Part shown: piece after piece, positions 34,820 to 43,553 of the stretch
Numbering within the stretch: the stretch's first letter is position 1
Layout of the letters: each line of letters starts with the position of its first letter
Assembly: GCF_012932965.1 (NCBI RefSeq)
Contig: NZ_JABBXH010000003.1
Location: forward strand, 372,001-436,000
Reading direction: 5' to 3'
Length of the DNA stretch: 64,000 bases
Source of the DNA: Thalassotalea algicola
Lineage (GTDB): Bacteria > Pseudomonadota > Gammaproteobacteria > Enterobacterales > Alteromonadaceae
Position numbers and translations under genes: made by a program
Notes under the pieces: model-generated
Seen by the model: the letters and a program-made list of their open reading frames with translations, nothing else
Told to the model about the DNA's origin: nothing
The model's database searches: none

Positions 34820-35047
34820 AGGTTGACCTTTAATTTTGATTTTTATCAAGGGTTTTAACGCAGGTTCACTAAATAATGCGTTAACAGTTTAGTCAAAAAC
34901 GTCGGCAAACGTTTTGGCTGTGGAAACTTTTAATTACTTTTAAGTGGCAACGGCGTATTTATATACCCAATCAAATTGCTTTGTAAAGCACTATTGTTAA
35001 TGCACAATAGAGCTAGCTAAGCTCAGCCTAAATTCGAGGAAACTACC

Positions 35048-36232
35048 GTGGCAAATGCAGTGTTAAGCAACTGGGATGACATCCTTTTACTCAACGATCA
35101 GCTAACTGAAGACGAGCGAATGATTCGCGACATGGCACATAACTTCTGTCAGGAAGAGTTAATGCCTGGCATTTTGATGGCTAATCGTAACGAAGAATTC
35201 GACCCTAACATTATGCGCCAATTCGGTGAAGTTGGTTTATTGGGCGCAACGATTAAAGACTTTGGCTGCTCAGGTGTGAACTATGTCAGTTATGGCTTGG
35301 TGGCTCGTGAAGTTGAACGTGTTGATTCGGGCTATCGCAGTGCAATGAGTGTGCAATCGTCATTAGTTATGCATCCAATTAATGCTTTTGGCTCTCAAGC
35401 TCAAAAAGAAAAGTACTTACCAAAACTCGCGACCGGTGAATACATCGGCTGTTTTGGTTTAACTGAACCGGGTTCGGGGTCAGATCCTGCGAGTATGGTA
35501 ACTCGAGCGAAAAAAGTAGACGGTGGCTACCGTTTAACAGGTTCAAAAATGTGGATCACTAACTCGCCAATAGCTGATGTTTTTGTTGTATGGGCGAAGA
35601 ATGAAGCTGAAGGTGATGCAATTTGTGGTTTCGTGCTTGAAAAAGGTATGGACGGATTAACGGCACCAAAAATTGAAGGTAAGTTATCGCTTCGTTCATC
35701 GATTACCGGTGAAATTGTGATGGATAATGTGTTCGTGCCAGAAGAGAATATGTTCCCAGAAGTTCGCGGCTTAAAAGGACCATTTAGCTGTTTAAATATG
35801 GCGCGCTACGGCATTTCGTGGGGCGCATTAGGGGCTGCTGAATATTGTTGGCATGCTGCTCGTCAGTACGGTTTAGACCGTGTGCAATTTGGTAAACCAC
35901 TTGCGCAAACTCAACTGTTCCAAACTAAGTTAGCGAATATGCAAACAGAGATTACTTTAGGCTTACAAGGTTCGCTACGCGTGGGTCAAATTATTGATAG
36001 TGGTGATTGGGATCCTACAATGATCTCGCTTGTAAAACGCAATAACTGTGGCAAGTCGTTAGATATTGCACGCATGGCTCGCGACATGCACGGCGGTAAC
36101 GGCATTGCTGATGAGTTCCATGTGATTCGTCACATGATTAATCTAGAAACAGTAAATACCTATGAAGGTACTTATGATGTGCATGGTTTAATTTTAGGCC
36201 GTGCACAAACTGGCTTACAGGCGTTCTTCTAA
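35048..36232 (+). CDS. gcdH: Glutaryl-CoA dehydrogenase-type acyl-CoA dehydrogenase
   Basis: A 394-residue flavoprotein. [77 protein letters not shown] and [22 protein letters not shown] match GcdH closely; the catalytic base is Glu373 in TYEGT. GcdH oxidises and decarboxylates glutaryl-CoA to crotonyl-CoA. Lone gcdH genes also occur outside lysine catabolism. It starts the plus-strand side of a divergent region with the cysteine hydrolase. A related, non-decarboxylating dehydrogenase is the alternative. Confidence 0.9.
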   Translation: MANAVLSNWDDILLLNDQLTEDERMIRDMAHNFCQEELMPGILMANRNEEFDPNIMRQFGEVGLLGATIKDFGCSGVNYVSYGLVAREVERVDSGYRSAMSVQSSLVMHPINAFGSQAQKEKYLPKLATGEYIGCFGLTEPGSGSDPASMVTRAKKVDGGYRLTGSKMWITNSPIADVFVVWAKNEAEGDAICGFVLEKGMDGLTAPKIEGKLSLRSSITGEIVMDNVFVPEENMFPEVRGLKGPFSCLNMARYGISWGALGAAEYCWHAARQYGLDRVQFGKPLAQTQLFQTKLANMQTEITLGLQGSLRVGQIIDSGDWDPTMISLVKRNNCGKSLDIARMARDMHGGNGIADEFHVIRHMINLETVNTYEGTYDVHGLILGRAQTGLQAFF

Positions 36233-36251
36233 GGGGTATTGATGCTTGTAT

Positions 36252-36276
36252 GAGCTTTTCGGAAAATGAAAAGCTC
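36252..36276 (+). terminator. Hairpin after gcdH
   Basis: GAGCTTTTC (36252-36260) and GAAAAGCTC (36268-36276) form a perfect nine-pair stem with a seven-base loop, 20 bases after the gcdH stop. Only a short T stretch (TTGGTT) follows, so it is a moderate terminator. Confidence 0.55.
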
Positions 36277-36398
36277 TTGGTTACATTGAGTTCAACGCAG
36301 AGCGTTAGGCTCATACGTCGTCAGGCTCAGTATGAAGAAAGCACTTTTAGTGTCTCTGATTCAACCTGAGCAAGTCGACGGGGTTGCTACCGTTAGCC

Positions 36399-37106
36399 TT
36401 AACAACAGGTACCCGTTTGGCAGCTATCACTAGGTGCACAGCCCTGTTGAAGTGGGTCGCATCCTCGGCCTAAATAAGTCTCTTCGGATAAATAAAAGCT
36501 GACAAACTTTTCTTCAAAATCAGTTGTAACACTCTGCTCAAATAACCCTGTTTTTGCCAATGCTTGTTGCCACGCCTTGACCTTTGGAAAGCTAGCTAAA
36601 AAGTCATGGCCGGAGTGCTGCTCAATTATTGCTGCGCGATGTAACAGCGGCAGCCACGCCATATCGACATTACTTAGGTGCTCGCCTTTCCAAAAAGGAT
36701 GGACGACATTGGCTTCGGCTTTGATGAATGCTTTGGCCAATTTAGCTTCGCGCTCATTTAACGTGGTTTCATCTGTACTGCGCATTGTTGAACACTGCAC
36801 TAAATAATGTTTTGCAGCTTGGTAGCTCCATGCTCTATCTAGTGCTTTTTGTTCAGCTAATACATCGTTTTCGATCGCAGGGTACGCATCATCCAAATAC
36901 TCAGCAATTGCATCTGATTCAAATAGTGCAGTGTTGTTGTCGGTAACAAGTACCGGAACTTGTCCATTAGGTGAAATATCTAAAAACCACTGAGGTTTGT
37001 TTTTTAAACTAATGAATTCGATTTGGTATGGGACGTTTTTTGCTTCCAATAACGCGGTAATACGTTGCACGAATGGGCAAATAGTAAAACTAACAACTTT
37101 GATCAT
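36399..37106 (-). CDS. Glutathione S-transferase-like protein with Cys-rich tail
   Basis: A 235-residue GST. The N-terminal thioredoxin fold has SFTICPFVQRITALLEAK and NGQVPVLVTDNNTALFESDAIAEYL (cis-Pro and Glu-Ser loop); an all-helical C-terminal part follows. The tail ends in a striking Cys-rich stretch (GCDPLQQGCAPSDSCQTGTCC) with five Cys in about 20 residues. ATG 37106 has AAGGA six bases upstream. It is downstream of the SigZ-like sigma factor gene on the same strand. The tail could bind metal or sense redox. Confidence 0.85.
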   Translation of the reverse strand: MIKVVSFTICPFVQRITALLEAKNVPYQIEFISLKNKPQWFLDISPNGQVPVLVTDNNTALFESDAIAEYLDDAYPAIENDVLAEQKALDRAWSYQAAKHYLVQCSTMRSTDETTLNEREAKLAKAFIKAEANVVHPFWKGEHLSNVDMAWLPLLHRAAIIEQHSGHDFLASFPKVKAWQQALAKTGLFEQSVTTDFEEKFVSFYLSEETYLGRGCDPLQQGCAPSDSCQTGTCC

Positions 37107-37204
37107 TTTCAATCCTTACTTCATTGATTTCCCTTATAAGACGAAGCAGGTTTGAAAAAGACGAAATTATTGATAATTATTTTTATAGCTATTGTTTTAA
37201 AGCG

Positions 37205-37747
37205 CTAACATTTGTTGCAGTTGTTTGATTTCTCGATGAATTCGACAATGTTGCCGTGCTTGTCTAATTCAAAGGTACAACATTGTTCAAATAACTTTTT
37301 AAGCTCGCCGCGGCTTCTTTGCAGACGAGATTTTAAGGTTGAATAGGCAATATTGTGATTTTCTGCATAGTCTTTTTGTGAGCTGTCACCAAGTTCGATA
37401 TCACGAAGTAGCTGACTAGATTGTTCGTCAAGTGCGTTTATAAATGGTGATAAACAGGGCGCCAAAGCTTTTTTCAAATCAGTGGCTGATTCATTAAATA
37501 CAGTCATCTCTTCATCAAATGGTTCAAGGTGCTTTTGCTTACGATAGAAGTCAATAATGGTGTTGTTGGCTATTGCAAAAAGCCAAGACTTTAAACTGTT
37601 TGCTTGGTTTACTGTGCCTAGCTGTTGATGCGTTTTAAGTAAAATCTCCTGCAATAACTCTTCAACATCGCTAGGGTTGCTTACTTTACGTTGTAAGAAT
37701 CGTTCTAGCTGATATTTATATTCTTGCCAAATATGTTCTATGTTCAT
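37205..37747 (-). CDS. sigZ: ECF sigma factor, SigZ-like, with C-terminal cysteines
   Basis: A 180-residue sigma factor of SigZ type. Region 2: SDVEELLQEILLKTHQQLG-like core and LKSWLFAIANNTIIDFYRKQ; region 4: IELGDSSQKDYAENHNIAYSTLKSRLQRSRGELKKLFEQCC. SigZ proteins carry a C-terminal extension with Cys residues; here CCTFELDKHGNIVEFIEKSNNCNKC has four. The start is ATG 37747; the longer frame to 37804 is not used because of the family start. A GST with its own Cys-rich tail follows. The regulon is unknown; it lies within the catabolic region. Confidence 0.8.
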   Translation of the reverse strand: MNIEHIWQEYKYQLERFLQRKVSNPSDVEELLQEILLKTHQQLGTVNQANSLKSWLFAIANNTIIDFYRKQKHLEPFDEEMTVFNESATDLKKALAPCLSPFINALDEQSSQLLRDIELGDSSQKDYAENHNIAYSTLKSRLQRSRGELKKLFEQCCTFELDKHGNIVEFIEKSNNCNKC

Positions 37748-37911
37748 GGGAAGCTCTTTGTTTATCTTTTTTACGGCTGGCAGAGATACCTTATCGTTTG
37801 TCAAATAATTCCATGTTAACTATATGGGTATTTGAAATTGACAAAGGTCAACGCGCTTTACCTGATAAACAGTAATGATAACCGACATTATTTGGCGAAT
37901 AACAGTGAATT

Positions 37912-38640
37912 ATGAAACATAGAACGATTAGAGGTACGGTTCAGTACACCAGTAAAAAGCCTGAGCGAATGGATCAAGAACGTGGTCGCGAATATTTCTC
38001 GATTACTAAGCAAAACGATGGTGTGCGAGTTTTACAAGCTCACTGTGAAATTGATGATGAACCTAATGTTGTACGTGATGTTGTTGTAGCAATGAATCCC
38101 GATGCGAGTCCTATCGATTGTTCTGTTCGTTTGTCGGTAGGTGATAAATACGAAGGCACTGGCTGGTTTCGCTTTGCTAAGCACTATGTTGAATGTGAAA
38201 GCCATAATCAACGCGATGGGCGAATTACCCAAAAGATAGATATCGATGAGCCTGTAAAGTGGTTACAAGCTCACCCTATTGTTGGTGACGCGCTATTGAT
38301 GCGCATCTATGATTTGTCTCAAGGACCGGGTAAAACGTTTTTTCCAGATTTAATGCTAACTTCGCCAGATCACCGAGGTGCGACTGGTCCATTATTGTTT
38401 AAAACAGGTTTTGGTATTCGTTATGTTGGTGAAGAAAAGATCACAGTAAAAGCTGGAAGTTTTACCGCTAGACACTTTCAAGTGGTTGATACGGCAGGTA
38501 ATTTACCTGAAGAGCACCCTCCGTACAATTTATGGTGCACAGCGGATGATGACTACTTGCTATTAAAAGCGGGTGCCGAAGGTTATATGCAGACTCACTA
38601 CGAATTGGTTGAATATTCAATTATTGAAGGAGGCTTATAA
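37912..38640 (+). CDS. Hypothetical protein, partner of a methyltransferase
   Basis: A 242-residue soluble protein, not recognised. It has a beta-rich pattern (IRGTVQYTSKKPERMDQERGREYFSI, VRLSVGDKYEGTGWFRF and GSFTARHFQVVDTAG), which is a lipocalin/DUF3108-like impression only. It ends one base into the methyltransferase gene start (stop TAA shares A with ATG), so the two are tightly coupled. It may be a substrate-binding or cyclase-like partner. Confidence 0.7.
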   Translation: MKHRTIRGTVQYTSKKPERMDQERGREYFSITKQNDGVRVLQAHCEIDDEPNVVRDVVVAMNPDASPIDCSVRLSVGDKYEGTGWFRFAKHYVECESHNQRDGRITQKIDIDEPVKWLQAHPIVGDALLMRIYDLSQGPGKTFFPDLMLTSPDHRGATGPLLFKTGFGIRYVGEEKITVKAGSFTARHFQVVDTAGNLPEEHPPYNLWCTADDDYLLLKAGAEGYMQTHYELVEYSIIEGGL

Positions 38641-39833
38641 TGGCCACTAAAACACTCCCTTCATGGGACGTGATCACTAAACATGATGTGTTTGCTGATG
38701 CAAATCATGACGAAGTAGCAAGGCTAAATTTCCTAACACATTTAAATGTGCATTTAAGTGCCAACGTGTTGCCTGGTGTAAAAAATGCCTATGAAACTCA
38801 AGTAAAGCCAGAGTTTATAAAAGCACAAGGGCATGAACCTGAAAATCGACATCAATTGCGAGCGGCGATCACTCAAAATCATACGTTTCAGATGTGGAGC
38901 GCACTGCGTCGAAATACCATGGAAATGCGCCAGCAAGCGGGTCGGGCACAAGTGCTTCGTCAAATTGAAGACATAGTCGCTAAAGTAGAGCACTACAATG
39001 AAGGTGCTGATACCTTGAAGTTAGATGAATCAATTGCGATCCCAGAAAACGTTGGCTCGGTAGATATTCATTGTCAGCCAGGGTGTTATTACACCGAATA
39101 TTTTGAAAATGATGTCACCGTTGCGGCAAGTTATGATTTAGGGTTATTCGTTACTACAGCAGGCTTACTTGGAGCATTGAGTGATGGCGGTGGTCAAGCG
39201 GTAGGTAAATGGTTGGCAGACAATCACCCTGACTTTCAACCTAAACGTATTTTAGATATCGGCTGTACCATTGGCCATAATGCAGTGCCCTTAGCGCAAG
39301 CGTTCCCTAATGCTGAAGTTATCGCCGTTGATGTAGCTCGTCCAAGTCTTCGATATGCTCATGCTCGCGCAAAAGCATTAGGTGTGAATAACATCACTTT
39401 TGTACAAGCAGATGCTGAAAATCTTAGCCAATATCAAGATGAATCATTTGATTTAATAACTACAGCCATGTTTTGGCATGAAACATCTGACACTGCAATG
39501 CCAAACATCTTAAAAGAAATAAACCGCTTACTTAAAACAGGTGGCTTAACTTTACATCTTGAGCAGCCACAATATCAGGGCATGGGGGTTTATGAGCAAT
39601 TTATTCGCGACTGGGATACCTATTACAACAATGAACCTTACTGGGGACCGATGCATGACTTAGATTTAAAGGACATGCTTAGCAAGTGTGGCTTCAATAG
39701 TGATGATTTGTTTGAAACCGGGGTTGTGTCGTTAGTTGACGAGAAAATTTTTGGTAAACGCGAAAAAGGTGATGCTGGCGAAGATTACGGGCGAGCGCCA
39801 GTGTGGAATGCGTTCGGCCTCTGGAAGAAATAA
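38640..39833 (+). CDS. SAM-dependent methyltransferase with N-terminal extension
   Basis: A 397-residue protein with a methyltransferase domain in the C-terminal half (motif I RILDIGCTIGHNAVPLAQAF, then EVIAVDVARPSLRYAHARAKALG and FDLITTAMFWHETSD). The first about 190 residues are a helical part and a segment with Cys (DIHCQPGCYYTEYFENDVTVAASYDLGLF) typical of this subgroup. AAGGAGG lies six bases before the ATG. It is translationally coupled to the 242-residue partner. The acceptor substrate is unknown; its presence in the catabolic cluster may point to O- or N-demethylation/methylation of the growth substrate. Confidence 0.85.
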   Translation: MATKTLPSWDVITKHDVFADANHDEVARLNFLTHLNVHLSANVLPGVKNAYETQVKPEFIKAQGHEPENRHQLRAAITQNHTFQMWSALRRNTMEMRQQAGRAQVLRQIEDIVAKVEHYNEGADTLKLDESIAIPENVGSVDIHCQPGCYYTEYFENDVTVAASYDLGLFVTTAGLLGALSDGGGQAVGKWLADNHPDFQPKRILDIGCTIGHNAVPLAQAFPNAEVIAVDVARPSLRYAHARAKALGVNNITFVQADAENLSQYQDESFDLITTAMFWHETSDTAMPNILKEINRLLKTGGLTLHLEQPQYQGMGVYEQFIRDWDTYYNNEPYWGPMHDLDLKDMLSKCGFNSDDLFETGVVSLVDEKIFGKREKGDAGEDYGRAPVWNAFGLWKK

Positions 39834-39867
39834 AGGTTTCTTGTATTGGTCTTTGAGTTAATTTCGT

Positions 39868-39916
39868 TGTCGAAAATACTCACGTATGAGCATAAGTAGT
39901 GTGTTTTCTCCTAGAA
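39868..39916. repeat. Dispersed intergenic repeat, copy 1
   Basis: The sequence TTGTCGAAAATACTCACG followed by a diverged palindromic part and TTTTCTCCTAGAAC parallels TTTGTCGAGAATGCTCAC and TATCTCCTCGC at 44445-44493. Such elements recur between genes in Alteromonadales genomes by my recollection. It lies 35 bases after the methyltransferase stop. Confidence 0.45.
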
Positions 39917-40022
39917 CTTAAGCCATATACCAACACAATTATCCCGATTATTAGTGTCTAGAAAATCGAATATTAATTTTTGAGAAGAATTTGAGCAGGC
40001 TAAAAAAGTCTGGAGAGATAAA

Positions 40023-40385
40023 ATGGCAGAGATAGATAAATTAAATTTAGCGGGTACTAAGGCGAAAGGACAACGCCCTTATTTTTTAGCAGATAAACAA
40101 ACTGAGCAAGTGATGTCGATTACAATGGCGCTTGCTATGGAACTATCGGTTGCACGTGAACGTATTGCTACGCTTGAGTGTGTGCTTGAGCAAAAAGGTG
40201 TATTAACCAGAGATGAATTGGCGGCGTTTAAACCGGATGCTGATGAAGTCGCGAAGCGCAGTCAAGAAACACAAGAGTACTTAGCGCGAATCTTACGTAT
40301 TATTCAGCAAGATAAAGAAGAGCTTATGTCAAATGAACCAACGGTTGAAGAAGTTCAGGAAAAGCTAACGCAAGGTAATACCTAG
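40023..40385 (+). CDS. Small helical hypothetical protein
   Basis: A 120-residue soluble helical protein (MAEIDKLNLAGTKAKGQRPYFLADKQTEQVMSITMAL, LSVARERIATLECVLEQKG) with a coiled-coil-like centre. Family not recognised. It follows the methyltransferase by about 190 bases with an intergenic repeat in between. Its stop overlaps the stop of the convergent next gene in the palindrome CTAG. Confidence 0.65.
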   Translation: MAEIDKLNLAGTKAKGQRPYFLADKQTEQVMSITMALAMELSVARERIATLECVLEQKGVLTRDELAAFKPDADEVAKRSQETQEYLARILRIIQQDKEELMSNEPTVEEVQEKLTQGNT

Positions 40386-41806
40386 TTTTTCAACGAGTGA
40401 AGCTTTTTAAATGATTGAGCAAATATTTGCTGAGTATTACTTGTCATACCTTTGGTATATATCGCAATTAATTGCTCAATAAACTTATTACTTGCTAGTA
40501 GTTTGTTAATTTGAGCAAGCGCTTTGTCAGATAATGCTGACTTTGAACAAGCGATGAAAGACGGTGATAAATCTTCGTAACCCACCATGGTGTAGCTTTG
40601 GAAATTAAATGATATTGAATCGTGTGGTTTAGAATCTTTTAATAATCTAGGCAACCCTATTAAGTAGTCTATTCGTTTACGTTTTAAATATTCGTAACTA
40701 TCTCTTAGTTTCGATTCATCAATAATTATAAATCGTTCGGGGTTCGCATCGATTAGCGCTCTTAGTTGTTGATCAAAACTTTGAACTGAAAAACGATAGT
40801 AGCCAAAAATAGCATCAGTATGCTTTTGAAATAATTCTATAATATCTATCTTCTCGTCATTGAGTAGTGGCAACAGTTGCTGCTCAGGTGGTTCATATCT
40901 CAAAGTATATAAGCGGTAATTAAAATAAAGAGCGGAAGCATTGCTGTAATCGGCAACTGCAAGTCTTTCTTCACTTTTGATGGTATTTAAAATACAGAGA
41001 TTATTTTGATTACTTAACTGTTGAAAACCGATGGCCGTACTCCCAGAGTCGATGTGTTTACTGTTAAATTCACTATTCAACATTTTAAGTACTTGTTCGT
41101 CTTCAGAGTAGGGGACTAGCTTGCCTAGTTCAGTGTCGAATTTCTTGACTATCAAATACCACTGAAGTGCGTCACTATCTGATTGTCTGTTTGAGTTTTT
41201 TTTGGGGGTGTGTTTTAAAGAAATTGCCGATTTTGAATAGTTTGCCGCCATATTCGCATCGCGAAAATAAACATAAACGGCTTTTTTTTCTGATAGTGGG
41301 GTAATAACAACATTAGGTAATTCCCGATAATATCGCGCTTGGTTTTCTCGGAAGTCTATAATGCCATCAATTTTATTCTTTGCTAATAATTTAACTGCAC
41401 TATCGCGATCGTCCACTATATAACTATTTTGTTGGCTTTTAAGCAGGTATTCATGGCGAATGGCGCCATATAATGGGTTGCTAACTTGTGCGACACTTAG
41501 TGTGATTAAGTCAAACGCTGGAATAGTATCAAGTAAATAATAAGACTTAATCCACTGGCTGTTTTGTTGTAATGCATCGGTAATAAGTATGTCGGCGTTA
41601 AGTAAATTGATCGCTTCAGCAACGTTTACAGATTGGCCAAGTGCATTTTGCAGAATTTGTTGGTATCGCAGTAAAGTGGCACCGTTAAGTTTAACGGTGC
41701 TTATATGAATACTTGCTTGGGTCGTAGCAAAGCACTTGGCGGGCATCAACACCAATAAGCAACTAAATAATGTGAGAGAAATAACTTTCGCTAACGTTCC
41801 TTGCAT
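40382..41806 (-). CDS. Exported periplasmic binding-fold protein (PBP-like)
   Basis: A 474-residue exported protein with signal peptide (about residues 1-27, ending KCFATTQ). It probably has two solute-binding-protein (SBP_bac_3-like) modules, as seen in segments such as LLPLLNDEKIDIIELFQKHTDAIFGYYRFS and YLKRKRIDYLIGLPRLLKDS and the first copy around residues 80-150. No membrane anchor, kinase or cyclase domain is attached. It may be a free sensor or a ligand trap. Family call is by pattern only. It is convergent with the 120-residue gene (4-base overlap). Confidence 0.65.
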   Translation of the reverse strand: MQGTLAKVISLTLFSCLLVLMPAKCFATTQASIHISTVKLNGATLLRYQQILQNALGQSVNVAEAINLLNADILITDALQQNSQWIKSYYLLDTIPAFDLITLSVAQVSNPLYGAIRHEYLLKSQQNSYIVDDRDSAVKLLAKNKIDGIIDFRENQARYYRELPNVVITPLSEKKAVYVYFRDANMAANYSKSAISLKHTPKKNSNRQSDSDALQWYLIVKKFDTELGKLVPYSEDEQVLKMLNSEFNSKHIDSGSTAIGFQQLSNQNNLCILNTIKSEERLAVADYSNASALYFNYRLYTLRYEPPEQQLLPLLNDEKIDIIELFQKHTDAIFGYYRFSVQSFDQQLRALIDANPERFIIIDESKLRDSYEYLKRKRIDYLIGLPRLLKDSKPHDSISFNFQSYTMVGYEDLSPSFIACSKSALSDKALAQINKLLASNKFIEQLIAIYTKGMTSNTQQIFAQSFKKLHSLKN

Positions 41807-41928
41807 TTACTCGCACTATTTTGTCCTTTTTAATAAGCCTAGTGTTTGTCTTTATTGCTGTCAAAATTAGAATGGTTAACGATTATTAAAAAGTTGCTTT
41901 CATGACGAGTTGGTTAGTCTAAACGTCG

Positions 41929-42273
41929 TTATTTATCTGACCAAACGGCTAGTTCATTGTTACAAGGGTCGGTAAAGTGAAATCTTCGACCACCAGGAAA
42001 TTCAAAAACTGGCTTGATAATATTACCGCCAGCACTTTCGATAGCGTGTTGTGTTGTTGCTAGATTGTCACTGTAAAAGACTATTAGTACACCACCTTTT
42101 GCTTGACTAGATGCGGCGTCAGCTTGATAAAAGCCACCGTCGATAGTATCGCCGGAAAATGCAGTATATTCAGGGCCGTAGTCGGTAAATTGCCAATTAA
42201 AAACAGTCTGATAAAAATTTTTCACTGCAGGTAAATTACTAGCAGCAAGTTCTAAATAGTTTATTTTGGCCAT
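41929..42273 (-). CDS. VOC-family (glyoxalase/bleomycin resistance-like) protein
   Basis: A 114-residue VOC protein: LAASNLPAVKNFYQTVFNWQF, the FSGDTIDGGFYQ middle and RRFHFTDPCNNELAVWSD end are the usual betaalphabetabetabeta pattern. Metal ligands are not certain. It is followed 8 bases away by another VOC gene. Substrate unknown; dioxygenase or glyoxalase activity is not shown. Confidence 0.85.
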   Translation of the reverse strand: MAKINYLELAASNLPAVKNFYQTVFNWQFTDYGPEYTAFSGDTIDGGFYQADAASSQAKGGVLIVFYSDNLATTQHAIESAGGNIIKPVFEFPGGRRFHFTDPCNNELAVWSDK

Positions 42274-42281
42274 ATGTAGCT

Positions 42282-42671
42282 CTATGTCTCATAAAGTTCT
42301 AGTGGTAAGTTATCGGGATCTGCAAAGAAGGTATAGCGTTTTTGAGTAAATTCATCAATGCGAATAGGCTCTACAGCAATGTCATGGCTAACCAAGTGTT
42401 CAACGGCAGCGTCGACATTAGTTACTTTAAAAGCAAGGTGCCTTAACCCTCTTGCTTCAGGATAACTTGGTCTTTCAGGCCGATTAGGGAATGAGAACAG
42501 TTCAATTTGACCACCGCACGGTAACGCGAGATCTAGCTTGTATGAGTTTTGCTCTTCTCGGTAATTTTCAGCAATAACTTTCAAGCCTAAGACTTTGTGG
42601 TAGAAGTTTTTAGAACACTGATAGTCGCTGCAAATTATCGCAACATGATGTATCCCTTGTAGCAAATTCAT
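42282..42671 (-). CDS. VOC-family metalloprotein, YaeR/GloA2-like
   Basis: A 129-residue VOC protein with IHHVAIICSDYQCSKNFYHKVLGL, EEQNSYKLDLAL, GGQIELFSFP, RGLRHLAFKVTNVDAAVEHL and TFFADPDNLPLELYE; His at the start, Glu in IELF, His in LRHLAF and Glu near the end are the expected metal ligands of the YaeR/glyoxalase I-like type. It forms a pair with the 114-residue VOC gene. Confidence 0.88.
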   Translation of the reverse strand: MNLLQGIHHVAIICSDYQCSKNFYHKVLGLKVIAENYREEQNSYKLDLALPCGGQIELFSFPNRPERPSYPEARGLRHLAFKVTNVDAAVEHLVSHDIAVEPIRIDEFTQKRYTFFADPDNLPLELYET

Positions 42672-42695
42672 TTATCCATGATGAGTGGTTGAATA

Positions 42696-43058
42696 TTAAT
42701 TGGGCTTCACTTCACTTGAACATTCATCAACAATATTCATTTGATTAAATCCTTTCACCTGCATGCAAGCGACTTTTAAACCATTGTTATTGTTAACTTC
42801 AATATCACTAACCGCATTTAACTGTTCGCCTGTTAAGTGAAATTGAAAATGATGATGCGGTTTAAAAAACATCATTTGATAAGCGCCTTGCAACCAATCG
42901 TATTCAATCTGATAGCTGCCTAATGCCGCAGCAACATCAACTCGTTCGACAAGTTCAGATTTAGCGTAATTAAACGCTTGGTAGGTGGCGTAACCTCTAA
43001 AAGCAACAACAGACAATATTACTGCAATTATGGCTAACCATAACTTAGTCATGCTCAT
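42696..43058 (-). CDS. Single-helix membrane hypothetical protein
   Basis: A 120-residue protein with an N-terminal membrane helix (LWLAIIAVILSVVAFRGY) and a beta-rich extracytoplasmic domain (FNYAKSELVERVDVAAALG, QMMFFKPHHHFQFHL). AGGAGG lies four bases before the first ATG. Family not recognised. It is the last of the three-gene minus-strand group upstream of the VOC pair. Confidence 0.6.
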   Translation of the reverse strand: MSMTKLWLAIIAVILSVVAFRGYATYQAFNYAKSELVERVDVAAALGSYQIEYDWLQGAYQMMFFKPHHHFQFHLTGEQLNAVSDIEVNNNNGLKVACMQVKGFNQMNIVDECSSEVKPN

Positions 43059-43236
43059 GCAACCTCCTGATTTTTATTTTTATATTTATTTTCGATTGCA
43101 AATTCATATTAAGAGTAATCTTTAATCAAGGTCAAGCGCTGAGTTTAGTTATTGCCATTTATCAATTCTATCCAGAGCGCTTATCGTTAAGGTTTAGGCT
43201 TATAACAATAAGCTGAAGACAACTTAGGAGTGAGCC

Positions 43237-43545
43237 ATGACCACCGTCGTTGTGCTATTTAATTTAAAAGCAGGCGCAGACCAAGCTGCTTATCAAAACT
43301 GGGCAAAAGAAACGGATATACCAACCGCGGGGGGCTTGCCTTCAGTTGACGTATTTGAAGTGCTAAAAATAGAAGGCTTATTGATGTCCGAAGAAAAACC
43401 ACCTTACCAGTATATTGAAATATTAAAAATTAACGATATGGAACAGTTTGGCAAAGACGTTAGTAGCGACATAATGCAAAAAGTCGCCAGTGAATTCCAA
43501 GCATTCGCTGACAACCCTCTATTTGTTATGACATCCAAGTTATAG
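43237..43545 (+). CDS. REDY-like protein HapK family (dimeric alpha-beta barrel)
   Basis: A 102-residue small ferredoxin-like barrel: TTVVVLFNLKAGADQAAYQNWAKETDIPTAGGLPSVDVFEVLKIEG resembles the REDY-like HapK family, first named from a prodigiosin-synthesis gene cluster. Here it starts the plus-strand catabolic gene run, followed by an SDR nine bases later. There are no other prodiginine synthesis genes, so a different role is probable. Family call is by pattern. Confidence 0.8.
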   Translation: MTTVVVLFNLKAGADQAAYQNWAKETDIPTAGGLPSVDVFEVLKIEGLLMSEEKPPYQYIEILKINDMEQFGKDVSSDIMQKVASEFQAFADNPLFVMTSKL

Positions 43546-43553
43546 AGGTGATT

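Noticed and set aside
36305-36320. GCGTTAGGC resembling an attC core site
   Set aside because: No partner half and no stem around it; likely chance.
37805-37911. SigZ start farther upstream than 37747
   Set aside because: Extra residues do not fit the family start; ATG 37747 gives the usual length.
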